Numbered from the stretch's first letter, positions 36,356 to 45,003 are shown. The stretch: 64,000 nucleotides of DNA from Saccharothrix carnea (GCF_003014735.1 NZ_PYAX01000003.1:496001-560000), one strand, 5' to 3'. Notes: generated from the letters alone by a model not told the origin. A program made the numbers and translations.

Positions 36356-36594
36356 GAGGAACCTCCGCGGACGCCACCCGGTCGACGCCACCGGGTTCGC
36401 GAACGCGCCAACGCCGAACCCCGGGAACCGGCGGACATGCGGGGCACGTTCGCCAGAACGCGCTCTGGAGGCACCCACTCCCTCCGGGCCGGGAGGAGCC
36501 TCGGTGGCAGCCGCACCTGCCAGGTCACAAAACTACAACAACGGCGATGGCCCACGGGGCGCGATCACTCGAAGGTGCGAACCACTCGGTTTCG

Positions 36595-37386
36595 TCAGAG
36601 CTTGCGGCCGACCGCGGCCAGGCCGGCGAACCGCTCCGGGTGCTCGTCCACGTCCTCCGACGACGCCGGACGCCACAGCGGCAGGTGCACGACACCCGGC
36701 TCGACCAGCTCGTAGCCCTCGAACAGCGCCTCGACCTCCGGCTTGGACCGCATGGTCATCGGGGTCGCGGTGCGGCGCCGGTACAGGTCGGTGTGCTCGT
36801 CGGCCTGGGTGTCCTGGCCGTCGTGGGTGGCGTGCGAGATGACCAGGTAGCTGCCCGGCGGCACGGCGTCGTGGTAGGCGGCGATGATCTTCGCCGGGTC
36901 GTCCTGGACGAAGTGCAGCACCGCGACCAGCATGACCGCGACCGGCCGGTCGAAGTCGAGCAGGCCGGTGACCTCGCGGGCGGCCAGCACCTCGTCCGGC
37001 TCGCGCAGGTCGTGCTGGACGACGGTGGTCCGGGGGTCGTCGCCGAGGATCGTGCGGCTGTACGTCACCGCGATCGGGTCGTTGTCGACGTACACCACGC
37101 GCGAGTCGGGTGCGGCTTCACGGGCCACCTCGTGCACGTTGCCCACGGTGGGGATGCCGGAGCCGAGGTCGAGGAACTGGGTCACGCCCTCGCGCACGCA
37201 GAACTGCACGGCACGGCGCAGGAACGCCCGGTTGGCCTGCATGATCAGCGGCAGCTCGGGCCACATCGAGATCGCCTGCTCGGCCATCTCCCGGTCGACG
37301 GCGAAGTTGTGCGCACCGCCGAGGTAGTAGTCGTACACCCGGGCGGCGCTCGGCCTGGTCAGGTCGATGTCCGGTCGTTCACCCAC
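36595..37386 (-). CDS. SAM-dependent methyltransferase, DUF574 (Methyltransf_19) family
   Basis: This 263-residue protein matches the actinobacterial DUF574 family. It begins with the signature PSAARVYDYYLGGAHNFAVD and has the SAM-binding motif FLDLGSGIPTVGNVHEV, then VVYVDNDPIAV with the acidic residue that contacts the ribose. These enzymes occur in many copies in actinomycetes and their substrates are mostly unknown. The GTG at 37386 is preceded by GGAAGGAG. It is divergent from the gene with the DNA-damage-type promoter; their starts are 148 bases apart. Confidence 0.92.
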   Translation of the reverse strand: MGERPDIDLTRPSAARVYDYYLGGAHNFAVDREMAEQAISMWPELPLIMQANRAFLRRAVQFCVREGVTQFLDLGSGIPTVGNVHEVAREAAPDSRVVYVDNDPIAVTYSRTILGDDPRTTVVQHDLREPDEVLAAREVTGLLDFDRPVAVMLVAVLHFVQDDPAKIIAAYHDAVPPGSYLVISHATHDGQDTQADEHTDLYRRRTATPMTMRSKPEVEALFEGYELVEPGVVHLPLWRPASSEDVDEHPERFAGLAAVGRKL

Positions 37387-37473
37387 GGCTTGCTCCTTCC
37401 CCCGCCCGGCAGCTTAGGCGCTCGTCGGACGGGGGTGCGTGGCCGGTGGGATAGCCCGTTCGCAGCCCGCGGA

Positions 37474-37511
37474 TTGTCGGACCCCCTCGGTAGAATCGAA
37501 CACGAGTTCGA
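37474..37511 (+). promoter_or_regulatory. LexA SOS box plus PafBC-type promoter
   Basis: TTGTCGGAC (37474-37482), eight bases, and TAGAAT (37491-37496) match the RecA-NDp promoter layout TTGTCRGTG-N8-TAnnnT used by PafBC, except at the last two bases of the first element. Immediately overlapping the -10 is TCGAAC-ACGA-GTTCGA (37496-37511), a perfect actinobacterial LexA box. Mycobacterial recA combines the same two signals. Confidence 0.8.
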
Positions 37512-37533
37512 TCGCGCGCGAGGGGAGCTTGTC

Positions 37534-38163
37534 GTGGAGCCGATCAGCGTCACCGCCCTGTCCTTCACCGAGTACGTCATGAGCGGCCAGCGTGGCCGGA
37601 TCAGCATCGTGTCCGAGCAGCGCCGCATCTACCTGTCGTCCGAGCAGTGGGTGGCGGGGTTCTACAACCCGATGCGGGACGCGATGCGGCGGGCGGCGAA
37701 CTCGCCCGACCCGGCCGCGGAGCTGGAGAAGGCGGTGGAGGCGGCGCACCGGCAGCCCCGGGCCGGTCAGCCGCGCGCGTTCGAGGAGCTGCGGGAGGGG
37801 TTCCTGCCGTGGCTGCTGGCGACGAGGGCGACCGGCGTGCCGACCGCGGCGGCCCGGTGGCAGGCCGGTGACCTGGCGTTGCGCGTCCGGCCGCACCTGG
37901 GGTTGCGGTTGCCGGACGGGTCGCGGGCGGCGGTGCTGGTGTACGTGAAGGAGACCCCGATGACGCAGGAGGCGGCCAACGTCGGGCTGCGGATCCTGCA
38001 GCAGACGGTCTCCGACACGTTGCCGGGCGCGGTGCCGCTGGTGCTGGACGCGCGGCGCGGGCGGGCGTTCCGGATGTCCCGGCGGACGAACCTGGCGAAG
38101 CTGGACGCGCTGATCGCGGCCGAGGCGGCCGGGTACGTGGTGCACTGGCGGATGAGCGCCTGA
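37534..38163 (+). CDS. unknown protein with a DNA-damage-type promoter
   Basis: I do not recognise this 209-residue protein. It has no signal peptide or membrane helix. The N-terminal half is basic and helical; residues about 120-205 look like an alpha/beta domain (LGLRLPDGSRAAVLVYVKE, then AANVGLRILQQTV, VPLVLDARRGRAFR and a helical end). The strand-rich PDG...YVKE stretch faintly recalls PD-(D/E)XK nucleases but lacks the acidic residue before Lys, so I do not call it one. GGGGAG precedes the GTG at 37534 by a few bases. A perfect LexA box and a PafBC-like promoter lie 23-60 bases upstream, so it is probably induced by DNA damage and may act in repair or damage tolerance. Confidence 0.75.
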   Translation: MEPISVTALSFTEYVMSGQRGRISIVSEQRRIYLSSEQWVAGFYNPMRDAMRRAANSPDPAAELEKAVEAAHRQPRAGQPRAFEELREGFLPWLLATRATGVPTAAARWQAGDLALRVRPHLGLRLPDGSRAAVLVYVKETPMTQEAANVGLRILQQTVSDTLPGAVPLVLDARRGRAFRMSRRTNLAKLDALIAAEAAGYVVHWRMSA

Positions 38164-38166
38164 CAA

Positions 38167-39756
38167 TCACGCGGTGGTGAAACCGGCCGGGTCGTGGGCG
38201 AAGTCGCCGCCCACGACGGTGGCCGCGATCCCGATGTCGCCGATCTCGGAGGCGTCGCAGGTCAGCGGGTCGACTTCGAGGACGGCGAAGTCGGCCAGCT
38301 TGCCCGGCGTGATGCTGCCCAGCGCGTGTTCGCGGCGGCACGCGTAGGCCGCGCCAATCGTGTAGGCGGCGATGGCCTCGCGCACCGAGACGACCTCGTC
38401 CGGGCCGATGGGGTGTCCTTCCTTCGACCGCCGTTCGACCATGAACTGGATGCCGCGCAACGGTTTGCCGTCGACCACCGGGCGGTCCGAGCTGCCCGCC
38501 ACCACGATGCCGCGGTCGAGGAAGGACTTGCCCCGGTACATCCACGGCGCCCGTTCGGCGCCCATGATCCTGGCGTAGTCGTCGCCGTACGCCCAGAGGA
38601 AGGACGGTTGGATCACCGGGATCACGTTCAGCTCGGCGATCCGGTCCAGCTGCTCGGGCCGCACGAGCCCGCAGTGCTCGATCCGGTGCCTGGCGTCCAG
38701 GCGCGGCACGGCGCGCTGCGCTTCAGCCACCGCGTCCAGGGCGAAGTCGACGGCGCGGTCGCCGATGGCGTGCACGGCCAACTGCCAGCCGGCGGCGTGC
38801 CCGTCGACGATCGCGGCACGCATCAGGTCCGGGTCGTCCTGCAGTTGACCGGCGGTGTCCATGCCCTCGTACGGCCAGGTCAACGCCGCCGTGCGGGCCA
38901 TCATGCCGCCGTCCGTCCACAGCTTGAGCGGGCCGATCGACAGGCGGTCGTCGCCGAGGCCGGTGCGCAGGCCGAGCGGCACGGCACGCCGGATGCCGTC
39001 GGTCGCGTGCGCGGCAACGGGTTCCAGCCGGTCCGCGGACACCATGAGCTGGATCCGGATGGGCAGGGAAGCCCGCTGGTACGCCTCGACCTCCAACGGG
39101 CTGCTGCCGATCAGGCCACCGCCGACACCGGCTTCGGCGGCCAGCACGACGCCTTCCCGCAGGCACTGGTGCGCGCCCGACTCGACGTCCGCCGCGATGT
39201 CGTCCAACGAGTACGGCAGCCGGAGCGCGCGCACGGCCGTCTGCGCGGCTTCGGCCAGGAAGCCGGTCGGGGTGCCGGTCGCGTCACGCTGGGCGTCGCG
39301 CAACGCCGACGCGGGCAGCACGGCGAGCACGTCGCCGCTGACCACGCACGCGTGCCCGGACAGGTCCTGCACGTAGATCCGCGGCCCGATCAGGTCCAGG
39401 TCGCGCGAGGTCAACGGGCGGTCCAGGGCACGGTGGTCGTACCCGGCCGCCTCGACCCAGCCCGACGAACGCGGTGCGTGGCGCAGGACGTCCAGGACCT
39501 GGGCGACGGTGGCGCAGGACGACACGTCCGGGGTCCGCGCCGCGCGTCCGGCCCACGCGAGGTGGTTGTGGGCGTCCACGAAACCCGGCAGCACGGTCGC
39601 GCCGCCGAGGTCGACCACCCGGCGCGCGGGCAGGTCGGCGACGTCGTCGTCCAGGCCGACGATCCGCCCGGCCCAGACACCGATCACGGACGCCACCGGC
39701 CGGGCCGGGTCCATGGTCACGACCCGCCCGCCCACCACCTTGAGGTCGAGGATCAC
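38167..39756 (-). CDS. amidohydrolase family protein (YtcJ-like)
   Basis: This 529-residue protein is a metal-dependent amidohydrolase of the YtcJ/Amidohydro_3 type. The first metal-binding motif is FVDAHNHLAWAG; later ones are the LAVHAIGDRAVD segment, the RIEHCGLV motif and GSSDRPVVDGKPL, which supply further His and Asp ligands. The substrate is unknown; relatives act on N-acylated or cyclic amides. The start is the GTG at 39756, six bases after TAGCCT (39768-39763), a leaderless layout; a TTG at 39762 is less likely. It lies four bases from the end of the convergent DNA-damage-type gene, with no terminator between. Confidence 0.9.
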   Translation of the reverse strand: MILDLKVVGGRVVTMDPARPVASVIGVWAGRIVGLDDDVADLPARRVVDLGGATVLPGFVDAHNHLAWAGRAARTPDVSSCATVAQVLDVLRHAPRSSGWVEAAGYDHRALDRPLTSRDLDLIGPRIYVQDLSGHACVVSGDVLAVLPASALRDAQRDATGTPTGFLAEAAQTAVRALRLPYSLDDIAADVESGAHQCLREGVVLAAEAGVGGGLIGSSPLEVEAYQRASLPIRIQLMVSADRLEPVAAHATDGIRRAVPLGLRTGLGDDRLSIGPLKLWTDGGMMARTAALTWPYEGMDTAGQLQDDPDLMRAAIVDGHAAGWQLAVHAIGDRAVDFALDAVAEAQRAVPRLDARHRIEHCGLVRPEQLDRIAELNVIPVIQPSFLWAYGDDYARIMGAERAPWMYRGKSFLDRGIVVAGSSDRPVVDGKPLRGIQFMVERRSKEGHPIGPDEVVSVREAIAAYTIGAAYACRREHALGSITPGKLADFAVLEVDPLTCDASEIGDIGIAATVVGGDFAHDPAGFTTA

Positions 39757-39779
39757 CCGCAAAGGCTAGCCCAGGGTTA

Positions 39780-39815
39780 TTAGGTTAGGGTTGGATAACT
39801 TAGGCGAGCCTATCC
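39780..39815 (+). promoter_or_regulatory. iron-box (IdeR/DmdR) region of the formyltransferase gene
   Basis: TTAGGTTAGG at 39780-39789 matches the first ten bases of the IdeR/DmdR consensus exactly, and the 19-mer 39780-39798 agrees at 14 positions by my count. A second element, TTAGGCGAGCCTA (39800-39812), contains the palindrome TAGGC-GA-GCCTA. GATAACT between them may be the -10. The gene is therefore probably iron-repressed. Confidence 0.7.
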
Positions 39816-39829
39816 AAGGAGGAGCTCCC

Positions 39830-40777
39830 ATGCGGGTCGTCATGTTCGGCTACCAGACCTGGGGTCACCGCACGCTCCAGGCACTGCTGGACTCCGAGCA
39901 CGAGGTGGTGCTGGTCGTCACGCACCCCAAGAGCGACCACGCCTACGAGCGCATCTGGAGCGACTCGGTCGCGGACCTGGCCGCCGAGCACGGCGTCGAG
40001 ACGATCATCCGCAACCGACCGGACGACGACGAGCTGTTCCAGCGCCTCAAGGAGGTCGAGCCGGACGTCATCGTCGCCACGAACTGGCGCACCTGGATCC
40101 CGCCGCACATCTTCGCCCTCCCCAAGCACGGCACGCTGAACGTGCACGACTCGCTGCTGCCCGCCTACGCGGGCTTCTCGCCGCTGATCTGGGCCCTGAT
40201 CAACGACGAGAAGGAGGTCGGCGTCACCGCGCACATGATGGACGAGACGCTGGATGCCGGTGACATCGTGCTGCAGCGCGCCGTCCCGGTCGGCCCGCGC
40301 GACACCACGGCGGACCTGTTCCACAAGACCCTGGAGCTGTTCGGGCCGATCACCGTGGACGGCCTGGCCGAGATCGCCGGGGGCCGCACGGACTTCACCA
40401 AGCAGGACCGGTCGAAGGCCAGCTTCTTCCACAAGCGCGCGGAAGAGGACTTGCGCATCGACTGGACGTGGGAGGCCGACGAACTGGACCGGCTGGTCCG
40501 CGCCCAGTGCCCGCCGTACCCGAGCGCGTTCGCGTTCCACAAGGGCAAGCGGCTGGAGATCCTGGAGGCCGAGGTGTCCCAGGAGCGCTACGGCGGCACG
40601 CCCGGTCGGATCTTCTACCGCGAGGGTGACGGTGTCGCGATCGTCGCGGGCGCGCAGGCACGGCGTGGGCGCAACCACGCGTTGCTGGTCAAGCGGGTGC
40701 GCACGGAGGACGGCACGGAGCTGGGTGCGACGGAGTACTTCACGCACATGGGCGGGTACCTCACGAGCCGACCCTGA
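39830..40777 (+). CDS. siderophore-type formyltransferase (CchA-like)
   Basis: This 315-residue protein is in the methionyl-tRNA formyltransferase superfamily. The hydrolase/formyltransferase triad is Asn104 and His106 in NVHDSLLP and Asp142 in LDAGDI, and SLLPAYAG is the folate-binding loop. The C-terminal domain is shorter than in a true tRNA formyltransferase. The N-terminus (MRVVMFGYQTWGHRTLQALL) resembles formyltransferases of hydroxamate siderophore pathways such as CchA of coelichelin, which formylate N5-hydroxyornithine from N10-formyl-tetrahydrofolate. AAGGAGGAG stands before the ATG at 39830, and iron-box sequences cover the promoter. No peptide synthetase or ornithine monooxygenase gene is nearby, so it probably serves a siderophore cluster elsewhere. 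Confidence 0.85.
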   Translation: MRVVMFGYQTWGHRTLQALLDSEHEVVLVVTHPKSDHAYERIWSDSVADLAAEHGVETIIRNRPDDDELFQRLKEVEPDVIVATNWRTWIPPHIFALPKHGTLNVHDSLLPAYAGFSPLIWALINDEKEVGVTAHMMDETLDAGDIVLQRAVPVGPRDTTADLFHKTLELFGPITVDGLAEIAGGRTDFTKQDRSKASFFHKRAEEDLRIDWTWEADELDRLVRAQCPPYPSAFAFHKGKRLEILEAEVSQERYGGTPGRIFYREGDGVAIVAGAQARRGRNHALLVKRVRTEDGTELGATEYFTHMGGYLTSRP

Positions 40778-41690
40778 CCGAGGCCTGTCGGACCACGAAC
40801 AGGAAAGCCCACGTGAGGACGACGAGGACGGCGTGGGCGATGAGTGCTCCGGCGGACTTCTCCACCAGGATCCACCCCACCCACGTGTAGGTGACCAGGG
40901 CGCCGGCCGCCACCGCGAACCGGTGGGCGGCGCCCCACCCCGTGCTCCGGCCCCACCACGCCAGGGCGGTGGCGGCCACGACCGTCAACGCGACCTTCAG
41001 GCCGAAACCGGTCCAGTCCTCCGGCACCGCGACGAAGGCCGACGAGACGACGAACGTGCCCACGCCCACGAGCCCAGGGCGAGGCACACGTCGTGCCACC
41101 GCGGCACGCGGCCGGATCAGGAACGCCACCGCGATCAGGGCCAGGACGACCACGGCGGCGCCGATGCGCTGCGCGGGCGTGGCCATGAAGCCTTCTTCGT
41201 TGAGCAGGATCAGGAAGACGAGGGCGGAACCGGCCAGGAAGACCAGCGAGAAGACGACCAAGCCGGTGCGACCGAGCCACGGGGTGGTGCGCCGCCGCCA
41301 GGCCAGTGATTCGACCAGGGCGATCGGCACGCCGATGCTCCAGACGGCGTGGCCGACGATGAACGCGTAGCCGTTCAACGCGCTGATCCCGAGCGCCGGC
41401 ACCGGTGTCACGGCCTGGAACTCGTACTCCTCGAACGACGGGTTGAACAGCGACTGGTCCAGCAGGCCGGCTTCCAGCACGCCGTACGCCAGGCCGAGCA
41501 CGAGCATGGTCGGCCAGCCGCGGCCGGTGCGCCGGGCGATCTCGCGGATCAGCAGCGCTCCCCCGCCGTACATCGGCGCGAGGACGATGATCGCGGCGAT
41601 CTCGGACAACGGGATGTTGCCGAGCACGAACTCGCCCACGAGTGGCGCGAGCAGGAACAGGACCAACGCGGCGCGGAGGTTGCGGGACAT
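40761..41690 (-). CDS. polytopic membrane protein of unknown function
   Basis: This 309-residue protein has about eight to nine hydrophobic helices and no domain I recognise. A conserved-looking acidic segment NPSFEEYEFQAVTPVPALG lies between helices about a third of the way in, and an IREIARRTGRGW loop precedes it. The ATG at 41690 has TACCGT (41704-41699) eight bases upstream, so it appears to have its own leaderless promoter even though it follows the response regulator in the same direction. The two-component system could still control it. Its 3' end overlaps the convergent formyltransferase gene by 17 bases. Confidence 0.7.
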   Translation of the reverse strand: MSRNLRAALVLFLLAPLVGEFVLGNIPLSEIAAIIVLAPMYGGGALLIREIARRTGRGWPTMLVLGLAYGVLEAGLLDQSLFNPSFEEYEFQAVTPVPALGISALNGYAFIVGHAVWSIGVPIALVESLAWRRRTTPWLGRTGLVVFSLVFLAGSALVFLILLNEEGFMATPAQRIGAAVVVLALIAVAFLIRPRAAVARRVPRPGLVGVGTFVVSSAFVAVPEDWTGFGLKVALTVVAATALAWWGRSTGWGAAHRFAVAAGALVTYTWVGWILVEKSAGALIAHAVLVVLTWAFLFVVRQASVRVGS

Positions 41691-41758
41691 GGGCCGCAAC
41701 GGTAGGAGCGCCGCGGGCCCGGGACATCAGGCGTGAGAACGGTGTCCGGTCTCCGTCT

Positions 41759-42412
41759 TCAGACCGAGCGCGGCCGGACCAGCCCCACTTCGTAGGCCAG
41801 CACGACGGCTTGGACGCGGTCGCGGAGGCCGAGCTTGCGCAGCACGGCGGACACGTGCGTCTTGATCGTGGCCTCGGTGAGCACGAGGTGCTCGGCGATC
41901 TCGGCGTTCGACAGGGCCAGCGCGACCAGCCGGAGCACCTCGACCTCACGGCCGGTCAACGCGTCCAGCGCACGGGGCGAGGGTGCGGGGAGGGTGTCGA
42001 CGAAGCGGTCGAGGAGGCGGCGGGTGACCGATGGCGCGAGGAGGGCGTCGCCGCGGGCGATGACGCGGACGGCTTCCACGAGCTCGGACGGGCGCACGTC
42101 CTTGAGCAGGAACCCGCCCGCGCCCGCGCGCAGCGCCGCGTACACCGAGTCGTCCACGTCGTAGGTGGTGAGGACCAGCACCCGGGCCGGGCTGCCGGAC
42201 GTGACGATGCGGCGGGTCGCCTCCAGGCCGTCCACACCGGGCATCCGCACGTCCATGAGCACGACGTCCGGGTCCAGGGACGCGGTGAGGGCGACCGCTT
42301 CCGCGCCGTCAGCCGCCTCACCGACCACGTCCAGGTCGTCGCGCGACTCCAGGATCATCCGGAAACCGCCGCGCACCAACGCCTGGTCGTCGGCGATGAG
42401 CACGCGGATCAC
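41759..42412 (-). CDS. two-component response regulator, NarL/LuxR type
   Basis: This 217-residue regulator has an N-terminal receiver domain (acidic pocket Asp8/Asp9, phosphoacceptor Asp54 in VVLMDVRMPG, Lys in GGFLLKDV) and a C-terminal LuxR helix-turn-helix (LTGREVEVLRLVALALSNAE, IAEHLVLTEATIKTHVSAVL, RKLGLRDR). Its ATG overlaps the stop of the sensor kinase (ATGA, 42412-42409), so kinase and regulator are made together. Targets are unknown; the membrane protein gene downstream is one candidate. Confidence 0.95.
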   Translation of the reverse strand: MIRVLIADDQALVRGGFRMILESRDDLDVVGEAADGAEAVALTASLDPDVVLMDVRMPGVDGLEATRRIVTSGSPARVLVLTTYDVDDSVYAALRAGAGGFLLKDVRPSELVEAVRVIARGDALLAPSVTRRLLDRFVDTLPAPSPRALDALTGREVEVLRLVALALSNAEIAEHLVLTEATIKTHVSAVLRKLGLRDRVQAVVLAYEVGLVRPRSV

Positions 42413-43452
42413 GCGGTCACCGCCAGCGGCAGGCGGGCGTGCACCCGGAAACCGCCTTCGGGCAACGGGCCCGCGTCGACCGTGCCGCCGAGCAGCGCCG
42501 CGCGTTCGCGCATCCCCGTGATGCCGCGACCGAATCCCGCCACACCGCCCCGGCCGTCGTCGCGCACTTCCAGTTCCAGCACGCCGGAGTCGTTGCGCAC
42601 CACCACTTCGGCACGGCCGGCGTGCGCGTGGCGGAGGGTGTTCGTCAGCGCCTCCTGCACGATCCGGTAGGCCGACAGGTCGACACCGGCGGGCAGCGGC
42701 ACGGGGTCGAGGCGCACGTCGACGTGCAAACCCGCGGCCCGCAGCGGTTCCACGAGTTCGGCCAGCCGGTCCAGCCCAGGACGTTTCTCCGGCCGCACGG
42801 CGCCGAGGAGCTTGCGCAACTCCTCCAGCGTCGCCCGACCCGTCGCGTCGATCGAGCGCAACGCTTCCCGTGCCCGGTCGGGCCGTTGGTCGAACACGTC
42901 GTCCGCCGCCGCGGCCTGCACCACGATCACCGAGACGCCGTGCGCGATGACGTCGTGCAGTTCCCGTGCGATCCGCGCCTGCTCCTCACCGACCGCGCGT
43001 TGCGCCGCTTGCGCCAACGCGACCCGCCGATTGCGCACCGCTTCACCCACCGCGCACACCACCACCGCGACCGCCATCACGAACTGCGTGTCCTCGGCGG
43101 TCGTGGTGCGGAAGTTCAGCGAGATCACGCCGAGCAGCAAGACCAAGGCGGGCAAGGAGAACCGCGGCGAGCGCGCGGCGGCCAGCGAGCCGATGGCGAC
43201 GAGCGCGGCGAGCGGGAACACCGTCAGCGGCGCGACGAGCTGCACGACCAAGCCGCCGACCAGCGTGATGGCCATGACCAGCACGGGTTTGCGGCGGCGC
43301 CACCACAGTGCGGCACCGGACGCCAGCGCCACGAGTGCGGCGGGTACCGCGATCGCGGCCGTGAAGGCGGACGTCGCCACGACCGTGAACGCGACGAGCA
43401 CCCCGACCAAGGCCGGCACTACCACGTCGAACGACTGTCGAAGGCGGCGCAC
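42409..43452 (-). CDS. two-component sensor histidine kinase, NarL-partner (HisKA_3) type
   Basis: This 347-residue kinase has about five N-terminal membrane helices with almost no extracellular loops, then the dimerisation/phosphoacceptor helix EEQARIARELHDVIAHGVSV with the His in RELHDV, and the HATPase_c domain (VQEALTNTLRHAHAG, VRDDGRGG, GMRERAALLGG). The absence of a sensor loop suggests it senses a membrane-associated cue. The GTG at 43452 is preferred because AATAAT lies seven bases upstream as a -10; the frame is open to 43506, but that would leave almost no space to the divergent gene. Confidence 0.92.
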   Translation of the reverse strand: MRRLRQSFDVVVPALVGVLVAFTVVATSAFTAAIAVPAALVALASGAALWWRRRKPVLVMAITLVGGLVVQLVAPLTVFPLAALVAIGSLAAARSPRFSLPALVLLLGVISLNFRTTTAEDTQFVMAVAVVVCAVGEAVRNRRVALAQAAQRAVGEEQARIARELHDVIAHGVSVIVVQAAAADDVFDQRPDRAREALRSIDATGRATLEELRKLLGAVRPEKRPGLDRLAELVEPLRAAGLHVDVRLDPVPLPAGVDLSAYRIVQEALTNTLRHAHAGRAEVVVRNDSGVLELEVRDDGRGGVAGFGRGITGMRERAALLGGTVDAGPLPEGGFRVHARLPLAVTA

Positions 43453-43523
43453 GTCCGGGATTATTCCGGACGATTTCGGCCCCGGTGTTCCGGTCGGGGC
43501 GATCATCGCTGATCATGGGGAGC

Positions 43524-44186
43524 ATGAGCGGCAAGCGGTCGGCGGCAGTGATCAGCGGTGTCCTGGTGATCTTCATGATCATCGCCGGTTGCGGCACCGA
43601 CCTGTTGCTGCCCGACACGTCGTCAACGGCCACCGTCCCACCGGGCCCGGCCGCGCCCGGCGACGACCCGGCCGCGCAACTGGCGGCGTTGACCGTGGCA
43701 CCCGAGGCGAAGATGGCGGGCTACAGCCGCGACCGCTTCCCGCACTGGAGCAGTCAGGGCGACGGGTGCGACACGCGGGACGTCGTGCTGCAGCGGCAAG
43801 GTGCGGACGTGCGGACCGGTAACGGTTGCAAGATCACGTCGGGGACGTGGACGAGCGCGTACGACGGCAAGGTCGTGACCGACCCGGGCGAGCTGGACAT
43901 CGACCACGTCGTGGCGCTGGCCGAGGGGTGGCGTTCGGGCGCGGACAAGTGGACCGACGAGCAGCGGGAGAAGTTCGCCAACGACCTCGGCGGGTTGCAG
44001 TTGATCGCCGTGACGGCGAGCAGCAACCGGGCCAAGGGCGACCAGGACGCGGCGAAGTGGAAGCCTCCGGTGGAGACCTACTGGTGCACGTACGCGCGGG
44101 CCGTGGTTTCGGTGAAGACGCTGTACGCGCTGACGGTGGACGAGGCGGAACGCGACGCGCTGGCCGTCATGCTGAAGACCTGCTAG
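43524..44186 (+). CDS. HNH-family (DUF1524-like) nuclease lipoprotein
   Basis: This 220-residue protein has a lipoprotein signal (SGKRSAAVISGVLVIFMIIA, lipobox IAGC) and an HNH domain related to DUF1524. The core is LDIDHVVALAEGWRSGADKW followed by LQLIAVTASSNRAKGDQDAAKW, which gives the catalytic Asp-His and the Asn of the fold; three cysteines (GDGC, GNGC, YWCTY) may form disulfides. It is probably an exported nuclease used on extracellular DNA; the substrate is inferred. The ATG at 43524 gives a proper signal peptide; an ATG at 43515 is an alternative. It is divergent from the sensor kinase. Confidence 0.88.
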   Translation: MSGKRSAAVISGVLVIFMIIAGCGTDLLLPDTSSTATVPPGPAAPGDDPAAQLAALTVAPEAKMAGYSRDRFPHWSSQGDGCDTRDVVLQRQGADVRTGNGCKITSGTWTSAYDGKVVTDPGELDIDHVVALAEGWRSGADKWTDEQREKFANDLGGLQLIAVTASSNRAKGDQDAAKWKPPVETYWCTYARAVVSVKTLYALTVDEAERDALAVMLKTC

Positions 44187-44211
44187 GACGCAGGGCTCGG
44201 AGCGAGAGGGC

Positions 44212-45003
44212 TCAGGGGCGCAGGGATTCGAGCTGGTCGACGATGTCGGTGTGGGCTTCGGCGCGGCGGACCCAGGCGGCGAAGCCCGAGGCAGCCGAGG
44301 GGATCTCGCCCAGCGGGGAGATCGGGTCCGTCACCCCGTACTCGAGGCGGTAGGCGACCAGGGCGACGGCGGCTTCGACCCAGCGTGACGGGTCGGGGCT
44401 GGTGATCTCGCCCAGGCCCACGCGGAACCACAGGGGCAGGCGGGTGTCGGCGGCCAGGGCGCGGTCCAGGCGGTGGCGGGCGATGTCCAGGATTTCCTCG
44501 CGCGCCTTGTCGCCTGCCATCACCGCCTCCGCGCGCCACGGCTCCTCGGCGGCCAGCTGGTCGGCGGCCAGTCGTCGGTCGGCGGCCATCGCGCCCGCTT
44601 CCTGCGCGGTGACCCGCCACTCCAGGTTCTGCACCTCGTGCTGCAAGGCGTCGCGCTCGAAGCGCGGCATCCGGCCGGCCGACAGCTTGGCCAGGCCCGC
44701 GTCCATCTGCTCCTTCAACGACTCGTACTCGGCGACCTCGGCCCGCAGCTCGGCGCGGACGGAGTCGGCCAGCAGGTCCTGCTCGGCGTCCCAGGCGGCG
44801 CGCAGCGCGGCCACGGTCTCGGTGATGCCCTCGGTCGAGTCGAGGTCCTCGTCCGGGCCGGACCCGGCGCCGGACAACCGCCGTTCCAGCACGAGCAGGC
44901 GGGCGCTCACCCGACCGAGCTCGGCCGTCAGCGCCTGGGTGGTGGCGACGAGATCAGCGACGGTCGGCTCGACCTCGTCGAGCCGTTCCTTCTCAGTGGG
45001 CAC
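44212..45003 (-). CDS. coiled-coil protein of unknown function
   Basis: This 263-residue protein is highly charged and mostly helical. Residues about 5-60 and 75-165 have heptad-like Leu/Ala spacing and are probably coiled coils (TVADLVATTQALTAELGRVS, ELRAEVAEYESLKEQMDAGL). The C-terminal part has a WFRVGLGEITSPDPSRWVEA segment and ends with a helical stretch. There is no signal peptide, membrane helix or nucleotide-binding motif. The GTG at 45003 is chosen because the longer frame to 45075 reads through sequence without coding character. It could be a structural or cell-division-associated protein, but nothing in the sequence proves this. Confidence 0.65.
   Translation of the reverse strand: MPTEKERLDEVEPTVADLVATTQALTAELGRVSARLLVLERRLSGAGSGPDEDLDSTEGITETVAALRAAWDAEQDLLADSVRAELRAEVAEYESLKEQMDAGLAKLSAGRMPRFERDALQHEVQNLEWRVTAQEAGAMAADRRLAADQLAAEEPWRAEAVMAGDKAREEILDIARHRLDRALAADTRLPLWFRVGLGEITSPDPSRWVEAAVALVAYRLEYGVTDPISPLGEIPSAASGFAAWVRRAEAHTDIVDQLESLRP

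Noticed and set aside
37534-38163. The damage-promoter gene as a PD-(D/E)XK nuclease
   Set aside because: A PDG...YVKE stretch is suggestive, but the acidic residue expected two positions before the Lys is absent, so the assignment would be forced.
39830-40777. Formyltransferase as the housekeeping methionyl-tRNA formyltransferase
   Set aside because: There is no peptide deformylase, rsmB or priA gene nearby, the C-terminal domain is short, the N-terminus resembles siderophore enzymes and the promoter carries iron boxes.
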